NCBI GenBank assembly: GCA_963739375.1
Contig: CAVUAF010000018.1
Span: 1-64,000 of the forward strand
Length of the DNA: 64,000 nt
Origin: CAVUAF01 sp963739375
Lineage (GTDB): Bacteria > Acidobacteriota > Terriglobia > Terriglobales > Acidobacteriaceae
Direction of reading: 5' to 3'
Positions 56,136 to 64,000 of the stretch are shown in pieces. The notes under the pieces are model-generated. The model saw nothing but the letters and a program-made list of their open reading frames with translations. It searched no databases and was not told the DNA's origin. Position 1 is the stretch's first letter. Every line of letters starts with the position of its first letter. The translations under genes were made by a program, and so were the position numbers.

Positions 56136-57815
56136 ATGAAGAAGATCCTCTTCCTCCTGCTCGCCCTGTGCGGCGCGGCCGCTGCCCAGCAATACGACTT
56201 CATTCTCCGCAACGGCAAGGTCATTGACGGCAGCGGCAACCCGTGGATTTACGCCGACGTCGGCATCCTGGGCGACAAGATCGCCTTCGTCGGTCGCGCC
56301 CCCGAGGGCGCCACCGCCAAGCGCACCCTCGACGCCACCGGCCTCATCGTCGCCCCCGGCTTCATCGACATGCTGGGCCAGTCGGAGGTGAACCTGCTGA
56401 TCGACAAGAACGCGGTCAGCAAGCTGACGCAGGGCATCACCACCGAGATCACCGGCGAAGGCGACTCCATCGCGCCCATGAACGACGAGATGATCCGTGC
56501 CGGCCGCGACTTCTTCGACCATTTCCACCTCACCGTGGACTGGCGCCACCTCGACCAGTACTTCCAGCGGCTGGAAAAGCAGGGCACGGGCATCAACCTG
56601 GCAACCTACGTCGGCGCGGCGCAGGTGCGCGCCTACGTCGTCGGCCGCGGCGACCGCCCTCCCACCCCCGACGAGCTCCGCCGCATGCAGGACCTGGTGG
56701 ACGAGGCCATGCGCCAGGGCGCGATGGGCGTCTCCAGCGCCCTCATCTATGCTCCCGGCGCCTACGCCAAGACCGATGAGCTGATTGCGCTGGCCAAGGT
56801 GGCGGCGAAGTACGGCGGCATCTACGCCTCGCACATCCGCGACGAAGCCGCCAAGGAAATGGACGCCCTCCACGAAGTCTTTCGCATCGCGCGCGAGGCC
56901 AACCTCCCGGCGGAGATCTTTCACCTCAAAGTGGCGGGCCGCCCCCACTGGGGCCGCATGCCGCAAGTCGTCGCCGCCATTGAGCAGGCGCGCGCCCAGG
57001 GGCTCGACATCACCGCCGACCAGTATCCCTACGTCGCTTCGGCGACTTCCTTGGGCGCGGTGATCCCGGCGAAGTACCACGAAGGCGGCGCCGACGCTTT
57101 CATCGGACGCCTGAAAGACCCCCAGCAGGTCGCCGCCATCAAGGCCGAACTCACCGGCGGCCGCAGCGCCACTGAAGCGCAATGGACCAGCGGCGGCGGG
57201 CCCGACGGCATCCTCGTCGCCTCCGTGCTCAACCCCCAGCTCAAGAAATACGAAGGCAAGACCATTGCGCAGATCGCCCAGGCCGAAAACCAGGACCCGC
57301 TCGACACCACGATTGCCATCATCATCCAGGACCACGACAACACCGGCGCCGTCTACTTCAGCATGAACGAGGAAGACGTGCGCCTGGCCATGAAGCAGCC
57401 CTGGGTCAGCGTGGGCACCGACTTCGGCGCAGTGAACCCGGCCGGGCCGCTGGGCGAGTCGAAGTCGCACCCGCGCGCCTACGGCAGCTGCGCCCGCATT
57501 CTCGGCAAGTACGTGCGCGAAGAAAAACTGCTCACCCTGCCGGAGGCGGTCCGCAAAATGACCTCCCTGCCCGCGCAGCGCGAAAAGCTCTACCAGCGCG
57601 GCCTGCTGCGCCCCGGCTTCTTCGCCGACATCACCGTGTTCAACCCCGAAACCGTGCGCGACGTCGCCACCTTCGAGGACCCCAATCGCACCTCCGTCGG
57701 CTTCGAGTACGTTTTCGTCAACGGCGTGCTCTCGGTCGAGCACGACCGCCTCACCGGGCAACTCGGCGGCCGCCCGCTGCGCGGCCCGGGATACCGCGGC
57801 GCCACCGGCAAATAG
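56136..57815 (+). CDS. Exported D-aminoacylase-type amidohydrolase
   Basis: The 559-aa product (ATG 56136) has a signal peptide ('ILFLLLALCGAAAAQ'). A TIM-barrel amidohydrolase fold follows, with a binding region in 'VAPGFIDMLGQSEVNL', where a typical D-aminoacylase has HTH-type His, the pattern 'YGGIYASHIRDEAAKEMDALHE', 'EIFHLKVAGRPHWGRM' and 'DITADQYPYVASATSLG'. Family members hydrolyse N-acyl-D-amino acids or similar amides. The first His-x-His is replaced by 'FIDMLGQSE' here, so the metal site differs from the classical one. It is followed 66 bp later by a cyclase-family gene. Confidence 0.8.
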   Translation: MKKILFLLLALCGAAAAQQYDFILRNGKVIDGSGNPWIYADVGILGDKIAFVGRAPEGATAKRTLDATGLIVAPGFIDMLGQSEVNLLIDKNAVSKLTQGITTEITGEGDSIAPMNDEMIRAGRDFFDHFHLTVDWRHLDQYFQRLEKQGTGINLATYVGAAQVRAYVVGRGDRPPTPDELRRMQDLVDEAMRQGAMGVSSALIYAPGAYAKTDELIALAKVAAKYGGIYASHIRDEAAKEMDALHEVFRIAREANLPAEIFHLKVAGRPHWGRMPQVVAAIEQARAQGLDITADQYPYVASATSLGAVIPAKYHEGGADAFIGRLKDPQQVAAIKAELTGGRSATEAQWTSGGGPDGILVASVLNPQLKKYEGKTIAQIAQAENQDPLDTTIAIIIQDHDNTGAVYFSMNEEDVRLAMKQPWVSVGTDFGAVNPAGPLGESKSHPRAYGSCARILGKYVREEKLLTLPEAVRKMTSLPAQREKLYQRGLLRPGFFADITVFNPETVRDVATFEDPNRTSVGFEYVFVNGVLSVEHDRLTGQLGGRPLRGPGYRGATGK

Positions 57816-57881
57816 CACCCGGGCCTCCAGCAAACGCAACTTTGTCGCCCTCCGAGCGTCTATATGGCATAGCAGCCTCGC

Positions 57882-58673
57882 ATGAAGGGTAAGACTTTCA
57901 CTCTCGCTCTCGGCCTGACCTTGGCCGCGTTCCTGGTCGCCCAGCGGCACAAGCCGCCGGCGGCGCCGCCCCCGGAGTCCGCCAGCATCATTGACCTGAC
58001 CCACGCCATCAGCGACAAGGCGCCCAACTGGGAAGGCACGGCGAAGTCGCCGTTCACCGCCAGGGAGGTAGCCAGCGTGGCGAAGGAAGGCTACTTCGCG
58101 CGCGAAATCTCCCTCCCCGAACACTTTGCCACCCACATTGACGCCCCCGCGCACTTCGCCCCCGGCCGCTGGACGGTGGACCAGATCCCGGTTTCCCGCC
58201 TCCTGGGTCCGCTGGTAGTGCTCGACGTCACCACCCAGGTCCGCAAGGACCCCGACTACCGCGTGCAGCCCGACGACATCGTGGCCTGGGAGCGCGCCAA
58301 CGGGGAAATTCCCGCCGGCGCCATCGTCATGGCACGCACCGGTTGGGACTCGCGCTGGAATTCCATGCGCGACTACCGCAACGCCGACCCCAAGGGCGTC
58401 ATGCACTTTCCCGGCTACTCGGTCGAGGCCGCGCGCGTTCTGGTGGAAGGCCGCCAGGTGGTGGCCCTTGGGATTGACACCTTGAGCGTCGACTACGGCG
58501 CGTCGCAGGATTTCCCCGTCCATCACTACACCGCCGCCCACAGCGTCTACCACCTGGAGAATGTCGCCGACCTGTGGCGCGTCCCCGAGGCCGGCGTGCG
58601 GGTGCTGGTCGCTCCCGCCAAGCTCGAAGGCGGCTCCGGGGGCCCGGTCCGCATTCTGGCGCTTCTCCGCTAG
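57882..58673 (+). CDS. Cyclase-family (kynurenine-formamidase-like) hydrolase
   Basis: The 263-aa product has a signal or anchor helix ('LALGLTLAAFLVA') and a cyclase-fold domain. The metal motif 'EHFATHIDAPAHFAPG' matches HxGTHxDxPxH except for A in place of G. 'GIDTLSVDYGASQDFPVHH' holds the distal ligands. Such enzymes open N-formyl-kynurenine, isatin or cyclic esters. The secreted form next to an amidohydrolase suggests scavenging of amide or ester compounds outside the cell. Confidence 0.85.
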   Translation: MKGKTFTLALGLTLAAFLVAQRHKPPAAPPPESASIIDLTHAISDKAPNWEGTAKSPFTAREVASVAKEGYFAREISLPEHFATHIDAPAHFAPGRWTVDQIPVSRLLGPLVVLDVTTQVRKDPDYRVQPDDIVAWERANGEIPAGAIVMARTGWDSRWNSMRDYRNADPKGVMHFPGYSVEAARVLVEGRQVVALGIDTLSVDYGASQDFPVHHYTAAHSVYHLENVADLWRVPEAGVRVLVAPAKLEGGSGGPVRILALLR

Positions 58674-59227
58674 CCACGCCCCTCCCATCGGACCCGGATT
58701 TCAGAATTGGAAGCCACCTTCCAAAAGCCGTATCCGGCCTCCAGCGCTAGTTCATACCTTACTTAATGTCAACTGTTTGCGAGCATCCTCATCTTTGGCG
58801 CGACAAGTGCATTCTCAGGCTCTGGACGCCGCCGACGTGGGGTCGCAGCGCCCCCTAAACGCCTTTTTAGAAACTAGAAACTCGAAACTCGAAACTGCTC
58901 TTCGGAGGACGTACTCTCCGCCCGGCGCGTTGCGGCCAACGGCGCGCCGGTTTCTTATTCTGACAACTGGCAACTGGCAACTGCTTTGTCATCCTGAGCG
59001 AGTGCGCCTGACCCTGAGCGGAGCGAAGGGGAGGAAGCGCGAGTCGAAGGATCCCTACCCCGCCAGCCCCGCGGCGCCGCTTGCCCCTTTTCGGCCACGA
59101 CCCAGGTGTTGCCCCCAATGCGTCCGTGTGGCCCGGTCGCTTCGCCCGCGTGCGGTGGAAGCACCAGCCCTCCGGCCTTCACTGACAACTGAGAACTGGC
59201 AACTGGGAACTGCTCCGAGAGAGACCC
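58674..59227. repeat. Repeat-rich intergenic region
   Basis: No gene is convincing over 554 bp. The region holds AAACTCGA units (58869-58897), GACAACTGGCAACTGGCAAC at 58961-58980, a CATCCTGAGCG REP-like word (58989-59000 and a related one near 59016), a GTGGAAGCACC word (59155-59165) and a second AACTGGCAACTGGGAACTG tract (59194-59212). It looks like a landing site of dispersed repeats between two 3' ends. Confidence 0.7.
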
Positions 59228-59839
59228 TCAGGTGAGGTGCAGGCGCCACAGGCAGTAGCTTAGCGCCTCACGCAGCACGGTCAGGAGGCGCTGCTCCCGC
59301 GTCTCCGGGCGCGTCTCCGGACGCGGCGCCGAATACGCCGTCACCCCCTCGTGCCGCAAGGCGGCCTTGGTGCGGAACATGTGGTACCAATCGCTTACCG
59401 CCAGGCAGGTGTGCATCCCGTTCACCCGCATGATGGTGGCGACCCGCTCCGCCTCCTGCCCGGTGTTGCTGCTCTGCGTTTCCGCGATGACCCGCGTCTC
59501 CGGCGCCCCGCGGCGGATCAGGTAATCGCGCCCTACTCCCCCTTCGCTGAATTTCGGGTCCTCGCCGGAGCCTCCGGTCACGATGATGAAGGGCGCCAGC
59601 CCGCGCTGGTAGAGCTCGAACGCGTAGTCGAGCCGCGCGCGAAAAATCGGCGACGGCCTCCCCACGTACTCCGCCGCGCCAAACACGACGATGGCGTCCG
59701 CCGGCCGCACCTCGTCGCCGCCATGTTCGCGGGCCACCTGGAAGCAGGCGGTGGCGTAGTAGGCGGCCGCGGCCAGCGCCACCAGCAGCGCCACCCTGCG
59801 ACCCCAGTGCGGCCGGCCGGCCTGCGGCGCGTCTGCCAT
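59228..59839 (-). CDS. YdcF/DUF218-family membrane-anchored protein
   Basis: The 203-aa product (ATG 59839) has an N-terminal helix ('RRVALLVALAAAAYYATACF'). The DUF218 core follows with 'DAIVVFGAAEY', 'LDYAFELYQRGLAPFIIVTGGSGED', 'RVIAETQSSNTGQEAERV' and 'CLAVSDWYHMFRT'. Members such as E. coli YdcF and SanA bind S-adenosylmethionine or are linked to envelope integrity; the activity is uncertain. The ATG overlaps the TsaC-type stop (ATGA). Confidence 0.85.
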   Translation of the reverse strand: MADAPQAGRPHWGRRVALLVALAAAAYYATACFQVAREHGGDEVRPADAIVVFGAAEYVGRPSPIFRARLDYAFELYQRGLAPFIIVTGGSGEDPKFSEGGVGRDYLIRRGAPETRVIAETQSSNTGQEAERVATIMRVNGMHTCLAVSDWYHMFRTKAALRHEGVTAYSAPRPETRPETREQRLLTVLREALSYCLWRLHLT

Positions 59840-60549
59840 CAGCCGCCGAGCACTTCCGTGATCTCGGCAGTCGAGATCGCGCCTTCGCGCAGCACCCGCC
59901 ACGCGCCCGCGTCGTCGGTGAGGTCAACGATGGTCGAGGCCACGGTGCGCGGCGAAGGCCCGCCATCGACAATCAGCGGGATGCGCTGCCCCAGCTGCTC
60001 CTTCACTCCTTCGGCGGTGGTGCACTCGGCTGCGCCGCTGATGTTGGCGGAGGTGGCGGTGACAGGAATGCCGGCGGTGCGGATCACCGCCAGCGCAATC
60101 GGCGCCGCCGGCACCCGGATGGCGACGTTGCCGGTGTTCGCCGTCACCTTCAGTGGCAGGCGCGGCGCCGCGCGCACGATCAGGGTCAGCGGCCCCGGCC
60201 AGAATCTTCGCGCCAGCAGGTAGAACTGGCTGGGCAGCGGGCGCGTCAGGTCCTCCGCCTGGTCCACCGACTCCACCAGCAGCGAGAGCGGCTTGTGGCG
60301 CGACCGCGACTTGATCTCGTACACCGTGTCCACCGCCCGCAGGTTGAAAGGATCGGCGGCCAGCCCGTAGAAGGTGTCGGTTGGCAGCCCCAGCACCTTG
60401 CCGCCTCGGATCTGCTCGGCGACGTACGCGACCATTTGCTGGTCGGGCTTTTCGCTGTCGATCCTGACGATCTCAGTCCGCAAGACGTTCTCGGGGGCGC
60501 GCCGCCGCAGCCACTGCGCAGAGGATGCTGAAACCGCGAAACCTACCAT
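59839..60549 (-). CDS. L-threonylcarbamoyladenylate synthase (TsaC/Sua5 family)
   Basis: About 236 aa from the ATG at 60549 (TTG 60483 and ATG 60573 are also in frame; the shorter form is closer to the usual TsaC length). The domain has 'EQIRGGKVLGLPTDTFYGLAAD', 'VYEIKSRSRHKPLSLLV', 'RRFWPGPLTLIVRAAP', 'VAIRVPAAPIALAVIRTAG', 'IPVTATSANISGA' and 'IVDGGPSPRTVASTIVDL'. It makes threonylcarbamoyl-AMP for the t6A modification of tRNAs read by ANN codons. The Sua5 C-terminal domain is absent. It is coupled to the YdcF-like gene by an ATGA overlap. Confidence 0.88.
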   Translation of the reverse strand: MVGFAVSASSAQWLRRRAPENVLRTEIVRIDSEKPDQQMVAYVAEQIRGGKVLGLPTDTFYGLAADPFNLRAVDTVYEIKSRSRHKPLSLLVESVDQAEDLTRPLPSQFYLLARRFWPGPLTLIVRAAPRLPLKVTANTGNVAIRVPAAPIALAVIRTAGIPVTATSANISGAAECTTAEGVKEQLGQRIPLIVDGGPSPRTVASTIVDLTDDAGAWRVLREGAISTAEITEVLGG

Positions 60550-61636
60550 ATCGCAGTCGGGTGGGCAAATCATCTGCACCCGGAGCGCGGCGGCGTCCGC
60601 CGGCGTGGCCCGCGCGCGCCGTTTTTTCCGCGTCCATCCACAAATTTCCACGTTCTGCACAGCATAGTCACAGCGCCACCGCCTGCGCCCTCTTGTGCAT
60701 CCTGCAGGGCTCAGGCAAAGTCGCCGCCATCGCAAGGCGTGAGATGTCCGGAGCGTTTCGGACGTCGCGCGCGTCAGTCGAAGGCGACGCCAGGCGGCGC
60801 GAGCCGTCGCGAGGCTCGCCCTCGATCGGCGGGCGTGGCACGAGTTGTGAAGAGTACCTGGCCTGTGCGGCCGCGGCGCATCGTGCGCAAGCAAGGTGCA
60901 ACGCTGCCGCCGGGTGCGAAGGCGCAGGGGCTGTCTGGCAGCTGCTTCGGCAGCCGCCACGCAGCCGGCAATGGGGCGCACCGCCGCCGCGGTGATGAAT
61001 CGAAGCGGCCAGCGCCACGTTGCACCCGCGTTCACCGGAAAGGCAACCAGGCGGCCAACGCGCAAGCGGCGACCGTCAGCCGGTCCGGGAATCGCCGCGG
61101 CAGTTGAGCCGTAGCTTGCTACGGCTCCTGCTCGCGACCAGGGAAGCGCGGGCCCGGCGCAGCGCAAGCTGCGTCGCGGCCATCGCGGCGCAACGCGAGA
61201 GGCGGCAGTCCGCTGCCGCCGCTGAATCGCAGGCGGGCACCTCACCGACGAAGCGGGTAGCGTGGCTGGCGCTACCCGCTTCTGTATTTCGGCCGCTTCG
61301 CGGCAAACCGCTAGGGAGCATTGCTTTGGCAATAGTCCGCGAGGCCTTGCCGCGGCGGGCTCGGCGCGCCAGTCGGCCTCGCCCGCTTCCTCTCGATGAA
61401 CAGCTGGGCCGATGAGCCGATCTCCCGATGAACCGATCGCCCGATCCCCCGCTTCTCGTGGCATAATCGTGGACAACTGGCGAGTGGCCCTCGCCTCTTC
61501 TTCTTCCTTGGCAGAAAACGGCGACAGCAGATTGCGCGCCAAGATAATTTTCGCCTGCCGCGTTTTGCAGAGGCTTTCTGCACATTCTGCGGATGACAGC
61601 GGGCGCGCGACCAGCTACGTTGCCTGAGTCCTGACC
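60550..61636. other. Hairpin-rich 1.1-kb noncoding region upstream of dnaB
   Basis: No frame here looks coding. The region carries a tight series of perfect or near-perfect hairpins: GCGAGCC/GGCTCGC (60799-60819), GAGCCGTAGC TT GCTACGGCTC (61106-61127), GGCGGCAG TCCG CTGCCGCC (61201-61220) and GAAGCGGGTAGCG with a 7-base loop and its complement (61250-61282). GCCGATGAGCCGATC at 61408-61422 is also found near 46690-46765. It may hold a structured RNA or repeats; I cannot tell which. Confidence 0.55.
61250..61282 (+). other. 13-bp perfect hairpin
   Basis: GAAGCGGGTAGCG pairs with CGCTACCCGCTTC around a TGGCTGG loop. The bases after it, TGTATTTC, are only weakly T-rich. It is 355 bp before the dnaB start. 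Confidence 0.6.
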
Positions 61637-63004
61637 ATGGCCACCACCGACTACAGTCTGGATCGCGGGCTGCCCGCCAGCATCGACGCCGAACGCTCCA
61701 TTCTCGGCGCCATCCTGCTCGACCCCTTTGCCTACAACGAAGCCGCCGAGGCGCTGCATCCCGACGACTTCTTCCTCGACTCCCACCGCCGCGTCTTCGC
61801 CCGCATGATGGAGCTGACCGAGGAGTCGCGCGCCCTCGACCTGATCACGCTGGCGGACGCGCTGGGACGGAACAAGGAGCTGGAAGCGGTGGGCGGGGTC
61901 GCCTATCTGTCGTCGCTGACGGAAGGCGTGCCGCGGCGCGACTCCATCGTGCCGCACATCCGCATCGTCAAAGACAAGGCGCTGCTGCGCGGCATCATTC
62001 ACGCCGCCAACGCGGCCATCGCGCGCGCCCTCGACCAGGGCGATTCCGCCGCCGAGGTGCTCGACGCCACCGAGGAAGAGATTTTCCGCCTGTCGGACAA
62101 CCGCCTGGGGCGCGGCTTTGTCGATATTCCCACCATCGTGCGCGAGTCGTTCGGCTCGATTGATTCGCTGGTGGCGCCCGGCCAGCACATCACCGGCCTG
62201 GCCACGCACTTCACCGACCTCGACGAGAAGACCCGCGGCCTCCAGCCTTCGGAACTGGTCATTCTCGCCGGCCGGCCCTCGATGGGGAAGACCGCCTTCG
62301 CCATGAACATCGCCGAGAACGCCGCGGTGCGCGACGGCAAGGTGGTGGGCATCTTCTCGCTGGAAATGTCGCGCGAGGCGCTGCTGCGCCGCCTGCTTTG
62401 CTCGGCGGCGCGCGTCGATTCGAGTCGCCTCAACAGCGGCTTCCTCAGCCGCGACGACCGGCAGCGCGTCCTGGAGGCGGCGGCGCAATTGGCCGAAGCC
62501 AAGCTGTTTATCGACGACTCGCCTGGAATTTCGGTGCAGGAGATGCGGGCCAAAGCGCGCCGCCTGCAGGTGGACCAGAAGCGGCTCGACCTGCTGATCG
62601 TGGACTACCTGCAGCTGATGTCGGCCACCGCCATCGGCGGCGGCAAGCGCTTCGAGAACCGCACCCAGGAAGTCTCGGCGATCTCGCGCGGCCTCAAGGC
62701 GCTGGCCAAGGAGCTGCGTATCCCGGTGGTCGCGCTTTCGCAGTTGAGCCGCGCCCCGGAGACTCGCGGAGAGAGGGGCCACAAGCCGCAGTTGTCCGAT
62801 CTTCGCGAATCAGGCTCGATCGAGCAGGATGCCGACGTAGTCGGCTTCATCTTCCGGGAAGAGCTTTATCGCCCCGACGAGCCGGAGCTGGAAGGCATGG
62901 CCGAACTGATTATCGCCAAGCAGCGCAACGGCCCCACCGGCACCGTCAAGCTGGTCTTCCTGAAGAGCAGCACCCGCTTCGAGAACCGCGCGGCAGGAGA
63001 ATAA
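61637..63004 (+). CDS. dnaB: Replicative DNA helicase DnaB
   Basis: The 455-aa product has the N-terminal helical domain ('IDAERSILGAILLDPFAYNEA', 'FFLDSHRRVFARMMEL') and the RecA-like C-terminal domain: Walker A 'LAGRPSMGKTAFAMNIAENAA', 'GIFSLEMSREALLRRLLC', Walker B 'LIVDYLQLMS' and 'LSQLSRAPETRGERGHKPQL'. 'SIEQDADVVGFIFREELY' follows. DnaB is the hexameric helicase at the replication fork. No intein is present, and the length is normal. Confidence 0.96.
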   Translation: MATTDYSLDRGLPASIDAERSILGAILLDPFAYNEAAEALHPDDFFLDSHRRVFARMMELTEESRALDLITLADALGRNKELEAVGGVAYLSSLTEGVPRRDSIVPHIRIVKDKALLRGIIHAANAAIARALDQGDSAAEVLDATEEEIFRLSDNRLGRGFVDIPTIVRESFGSIDSLVAPGQHITGLATHFTDLDEKTRGLQPSELVILAGRPSMGKTAFAMNIAENAAVRDGKVVGIFSLEMSREALLRRLLCSAARVDSSRLNSGFLSRDDRQRVLEAAAQLAEAKLFIDDSPGISVQEMRAKARRLQVDQKRLDLLIVDYLQLMSATAIGGGKRFENRTQEVSAISRGLKALAKELRIPVVALSQLSRAPETRGERGHKPQLSDLRESGSIEQDADVVGFIFREELYRPDEPELEGMAELIIAKQRNGPTGTVKLVFLKSSTRFENRAAGE

Positions 63005-63018
63005 GCAACTTCTGCCGC

Positions 63019-63591
63019 TCAGTCCTCCTCGAACTTTTCCGTGGTAAAGGCCAGCAGTTCGCCGCCGGTGCGGCAGGCATTGGCGGGCAGTCCGGCTTTC
63101 CGGCAGACCTGGGCGAGGAACATCTCGCGTCCCCAGCCAAATTCAAGTGGCACCTCGGGCAGCAGCAGCCCGCGGTTTGCTCCCATGATCACCAGCAACC
63201 CGTGGCGCCCGACTTCGACCTGGTCCGGCAGGATGGCGGCCAGCGGCGAGAGCACGCTGAGGCCGATGCGCACCGCGCGCATCTCGGCCAGCGTGAGCGG
63301 GGGAAAGCGCGGGTCGTTGAGCGCGGCGGAGACTGCCGTCTGCGCCACCGCACGCACCAGCGGTTCCATGGCGCTGACGTGTCCGACGCAGCCGCGCAAC
63401 GCCGCCCCGACGCGCAGCGTGGTGAAGACCGCACGCGGCTCCGCCAGTTGCGGCGTGATGGCCTGCGGCTGGAACGGCAGCCGCTGCAGGGCGGCGGCGA
63501 TGGCGTCACGCGCAATCCCCAGGAGCGACTGGCGCTCGGCCGGGGAATACTGGGAATCGGCGAGCCCCCGCGCATCGGGAAGGGAAGCCAT
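63019..63591 (-). CDS. AMMECR1-domain protein (AmmeMemoRadiSam system protein A-like)
   Basis: The 190-aa product contains 'AVFTTLRVGAALRGCVGHVSA' (the RGCVGH core), 'NDPRFPPLTLAEMRAVRIGLSVL' and 'LLLPEVPLEFGWGREMFL', which define AMMECR1. In many bacteria this domain occurs with Memo and a radical SAM enzyme, and its biochemical role is not known. Neither partner is in this window. The ATG at 63591 overlaps the pgsA stop (ATGA). Confidence 0.9.
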   Translation of the reverse strand: MASLPDARGLADSQYSPAERQSLLGIARDAIAAALQRLPFQPQAITPQLAEPRAVFTTLRVGAALRGCVGHVSAMEPLVRAVAQTAVSAALNDPRFPPLTLAEMRAVRIGLSVLSPLAAILPDQVEVGRHGLLVIMGANRGLLLPEVPLEFGWGREMFLAQVCRKAGLPANACRTGGELLAFTTEKFEED

Positions 63592-64000
63592 CAGGGCTGC
63601 TCAGGGCGCACCTGCGCCGGGCGGCGGCGGCTGAGGACGAAGGTGCGGCGCCGCCGCTTGCGCTGTACCCGGCTGTCGATCTTCGACCAGAAGCCCACGA
63701 AGTAATCCACCGCCGAGATCGCCGACAGCGCCACCATGAAGTACATCGCCATGTGGGCGATGATCTCCAGGGGGAAGATCACGCCGGAAACCTGCACCGT
63801 GCGCCAACGATGGTCGAGGATGGCGGCCACGACGGCGATGATCTGCACCACCATCTTGGATTTGCCCAGCTCGCTGGCCTCGATGGTGAAGCCCGACGAG
63901 GCGGCGATGGAGCGCAGGCCGCTGACCAGGAACTCGCGCCCCACGATGATGACCGCCATCCAGGCGGGTACGATGCGCGGGTTGAACTGCACCAGGGTGA
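63591..64000 (-). CDS. pgsA: CDP-diacylglycerol--glycerol-3-phosphate 3-phosphatidyltransferase, partial
   Basis: The last 136 residues are present; the start, including the CDP-alcohol phosphotransferase motif, lies beyond the window. The visible part has 'AVIIVGREFLVSGLRSIAASSG', 'ASELGKSKMVVQIIAVVAAILD' and 'YFMVALSAISAVDYFVGFW', as in the second half of PgsA. A basic C-terminal tail follows. It makes phosphatidylglycerophosphate, the precursor of phosphatidylglycerol and cardiolipin. Confidence 0.88.
   Translation of the reverse strand, partial: TLVQFNPRIVPAWMAVIIVGREFLVSGLRSIAASSGFTIEASELGKSKMVVQIIAVVAAILDHRWRTVQVSGVIFPLEIIAHMAMYFMVALSAISAVDYFVGFWSKIDSRVQRKRRRRTFVLSRRRPAQVRPEQP

Overview
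The window is high-GC DNA that looks like a chromosome fragment of an acidobacterium (Acidobacteriota, probably Terriglobia-like). The clues are family content rather than a marker gene: a membrane Ser/Thr kinase fused to a PD40-type propeller, a VWFA-related secreted protein of the acidobacterial type, an Oar-like TonB-dependent receptor with an N-terminal carboxypeptidase-regulatory domain, and many dispersed short repeats built on AACTGG/AAACTAG words. No rRNA is present; one tRNA (Pro, anticodon GGG) is.

Positions 1-4692 are not independent sequence. They are a degraded reverse-complement copy of about 4778-9835, joined through an 85-base unpaired loop at 4693-4777. The copy is about 7% shorter and full of small indels, so every gene in it is broken. 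The simplest reading is a fold-back (chimeric or unpolished long-read) artefact at the contig end. The right arm carries some frameshifts too. The right arm encodes the C-terminus of a 2-oxoacid:ferredoxin oxidoreductase gamma subunit, a small lipoprotein, a coiled-coil protein, a membrane-anchored protein, the peptidoglycan glycosyltransferase MtgA, and a glycosyltransferase.

The most interesting locus is 9160-11049. A glycosyltransferase resembling eukaryotic hydroxyproline-O-arabinosyltransferases/peptidyl-serine galactosyltransferases converges on a prolyl-4-hydroxylase-like 2OG-Fe(II) oxygenase. Four bases upstream of the oxygenase lies a small protein ending in GQPVGPP repeats, a collagen-like substrate for such an oxygenase. 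Together they suggest a bacterial peptide hydroxylation/O-glycosylation system. This is an inference.

11.2-22.2 kb holds the PD40 kinase and then a plus-strand run: TonB receptor, ABC ATPase, ABC permease fused to a GldG-like domain, a secreted LamG/DUF1080-like protein, a BlaI-type repressor, an M56 peptidase and a CPBP protease, many with overlapping ends. 22.3-35.1 kb carries a CHAD/Ppx-like protein with a Nudix hydrolase, MurJ, RNase R, three GT-C membrane glycosyltransferases and an HpnI-like glycosyltransferase. 35.3-37.3 kb is a tRNA-Pro followed by a partial tRNA copy, direct repeats and lower-GC genes, probably an integrated element remnant. 37.3-44.6 kb carries a HEAT-repeat protein, a VWFA-related protein, an LssY_C protein, a PhoR/PhoB-type pair and a MerR-type regulator.

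44.7-45.0 kb contains a 14-codon lysine-rich micro-ORF with its own strong Shine-Dalgarno and terminator. Next come a frameshifted hydantoinase B gene, two small proteins, and a minus-strand operon of a 1.3-kaa GAF/PAS histidine kinase, a lone receiver and an NtrC-type regulator. 53.7-64 kb holds a YVTN lipoprotein, a DUF92 membrane protein, a secreted D-aminoacylase-type amidohydrolase, a cyclase-family hydrolase, YdcF-like and TsaC-like genes, a hairpin-rich 1-kb gap, DnaB, an AMMECR1 protein and the 3' part of pgsA.
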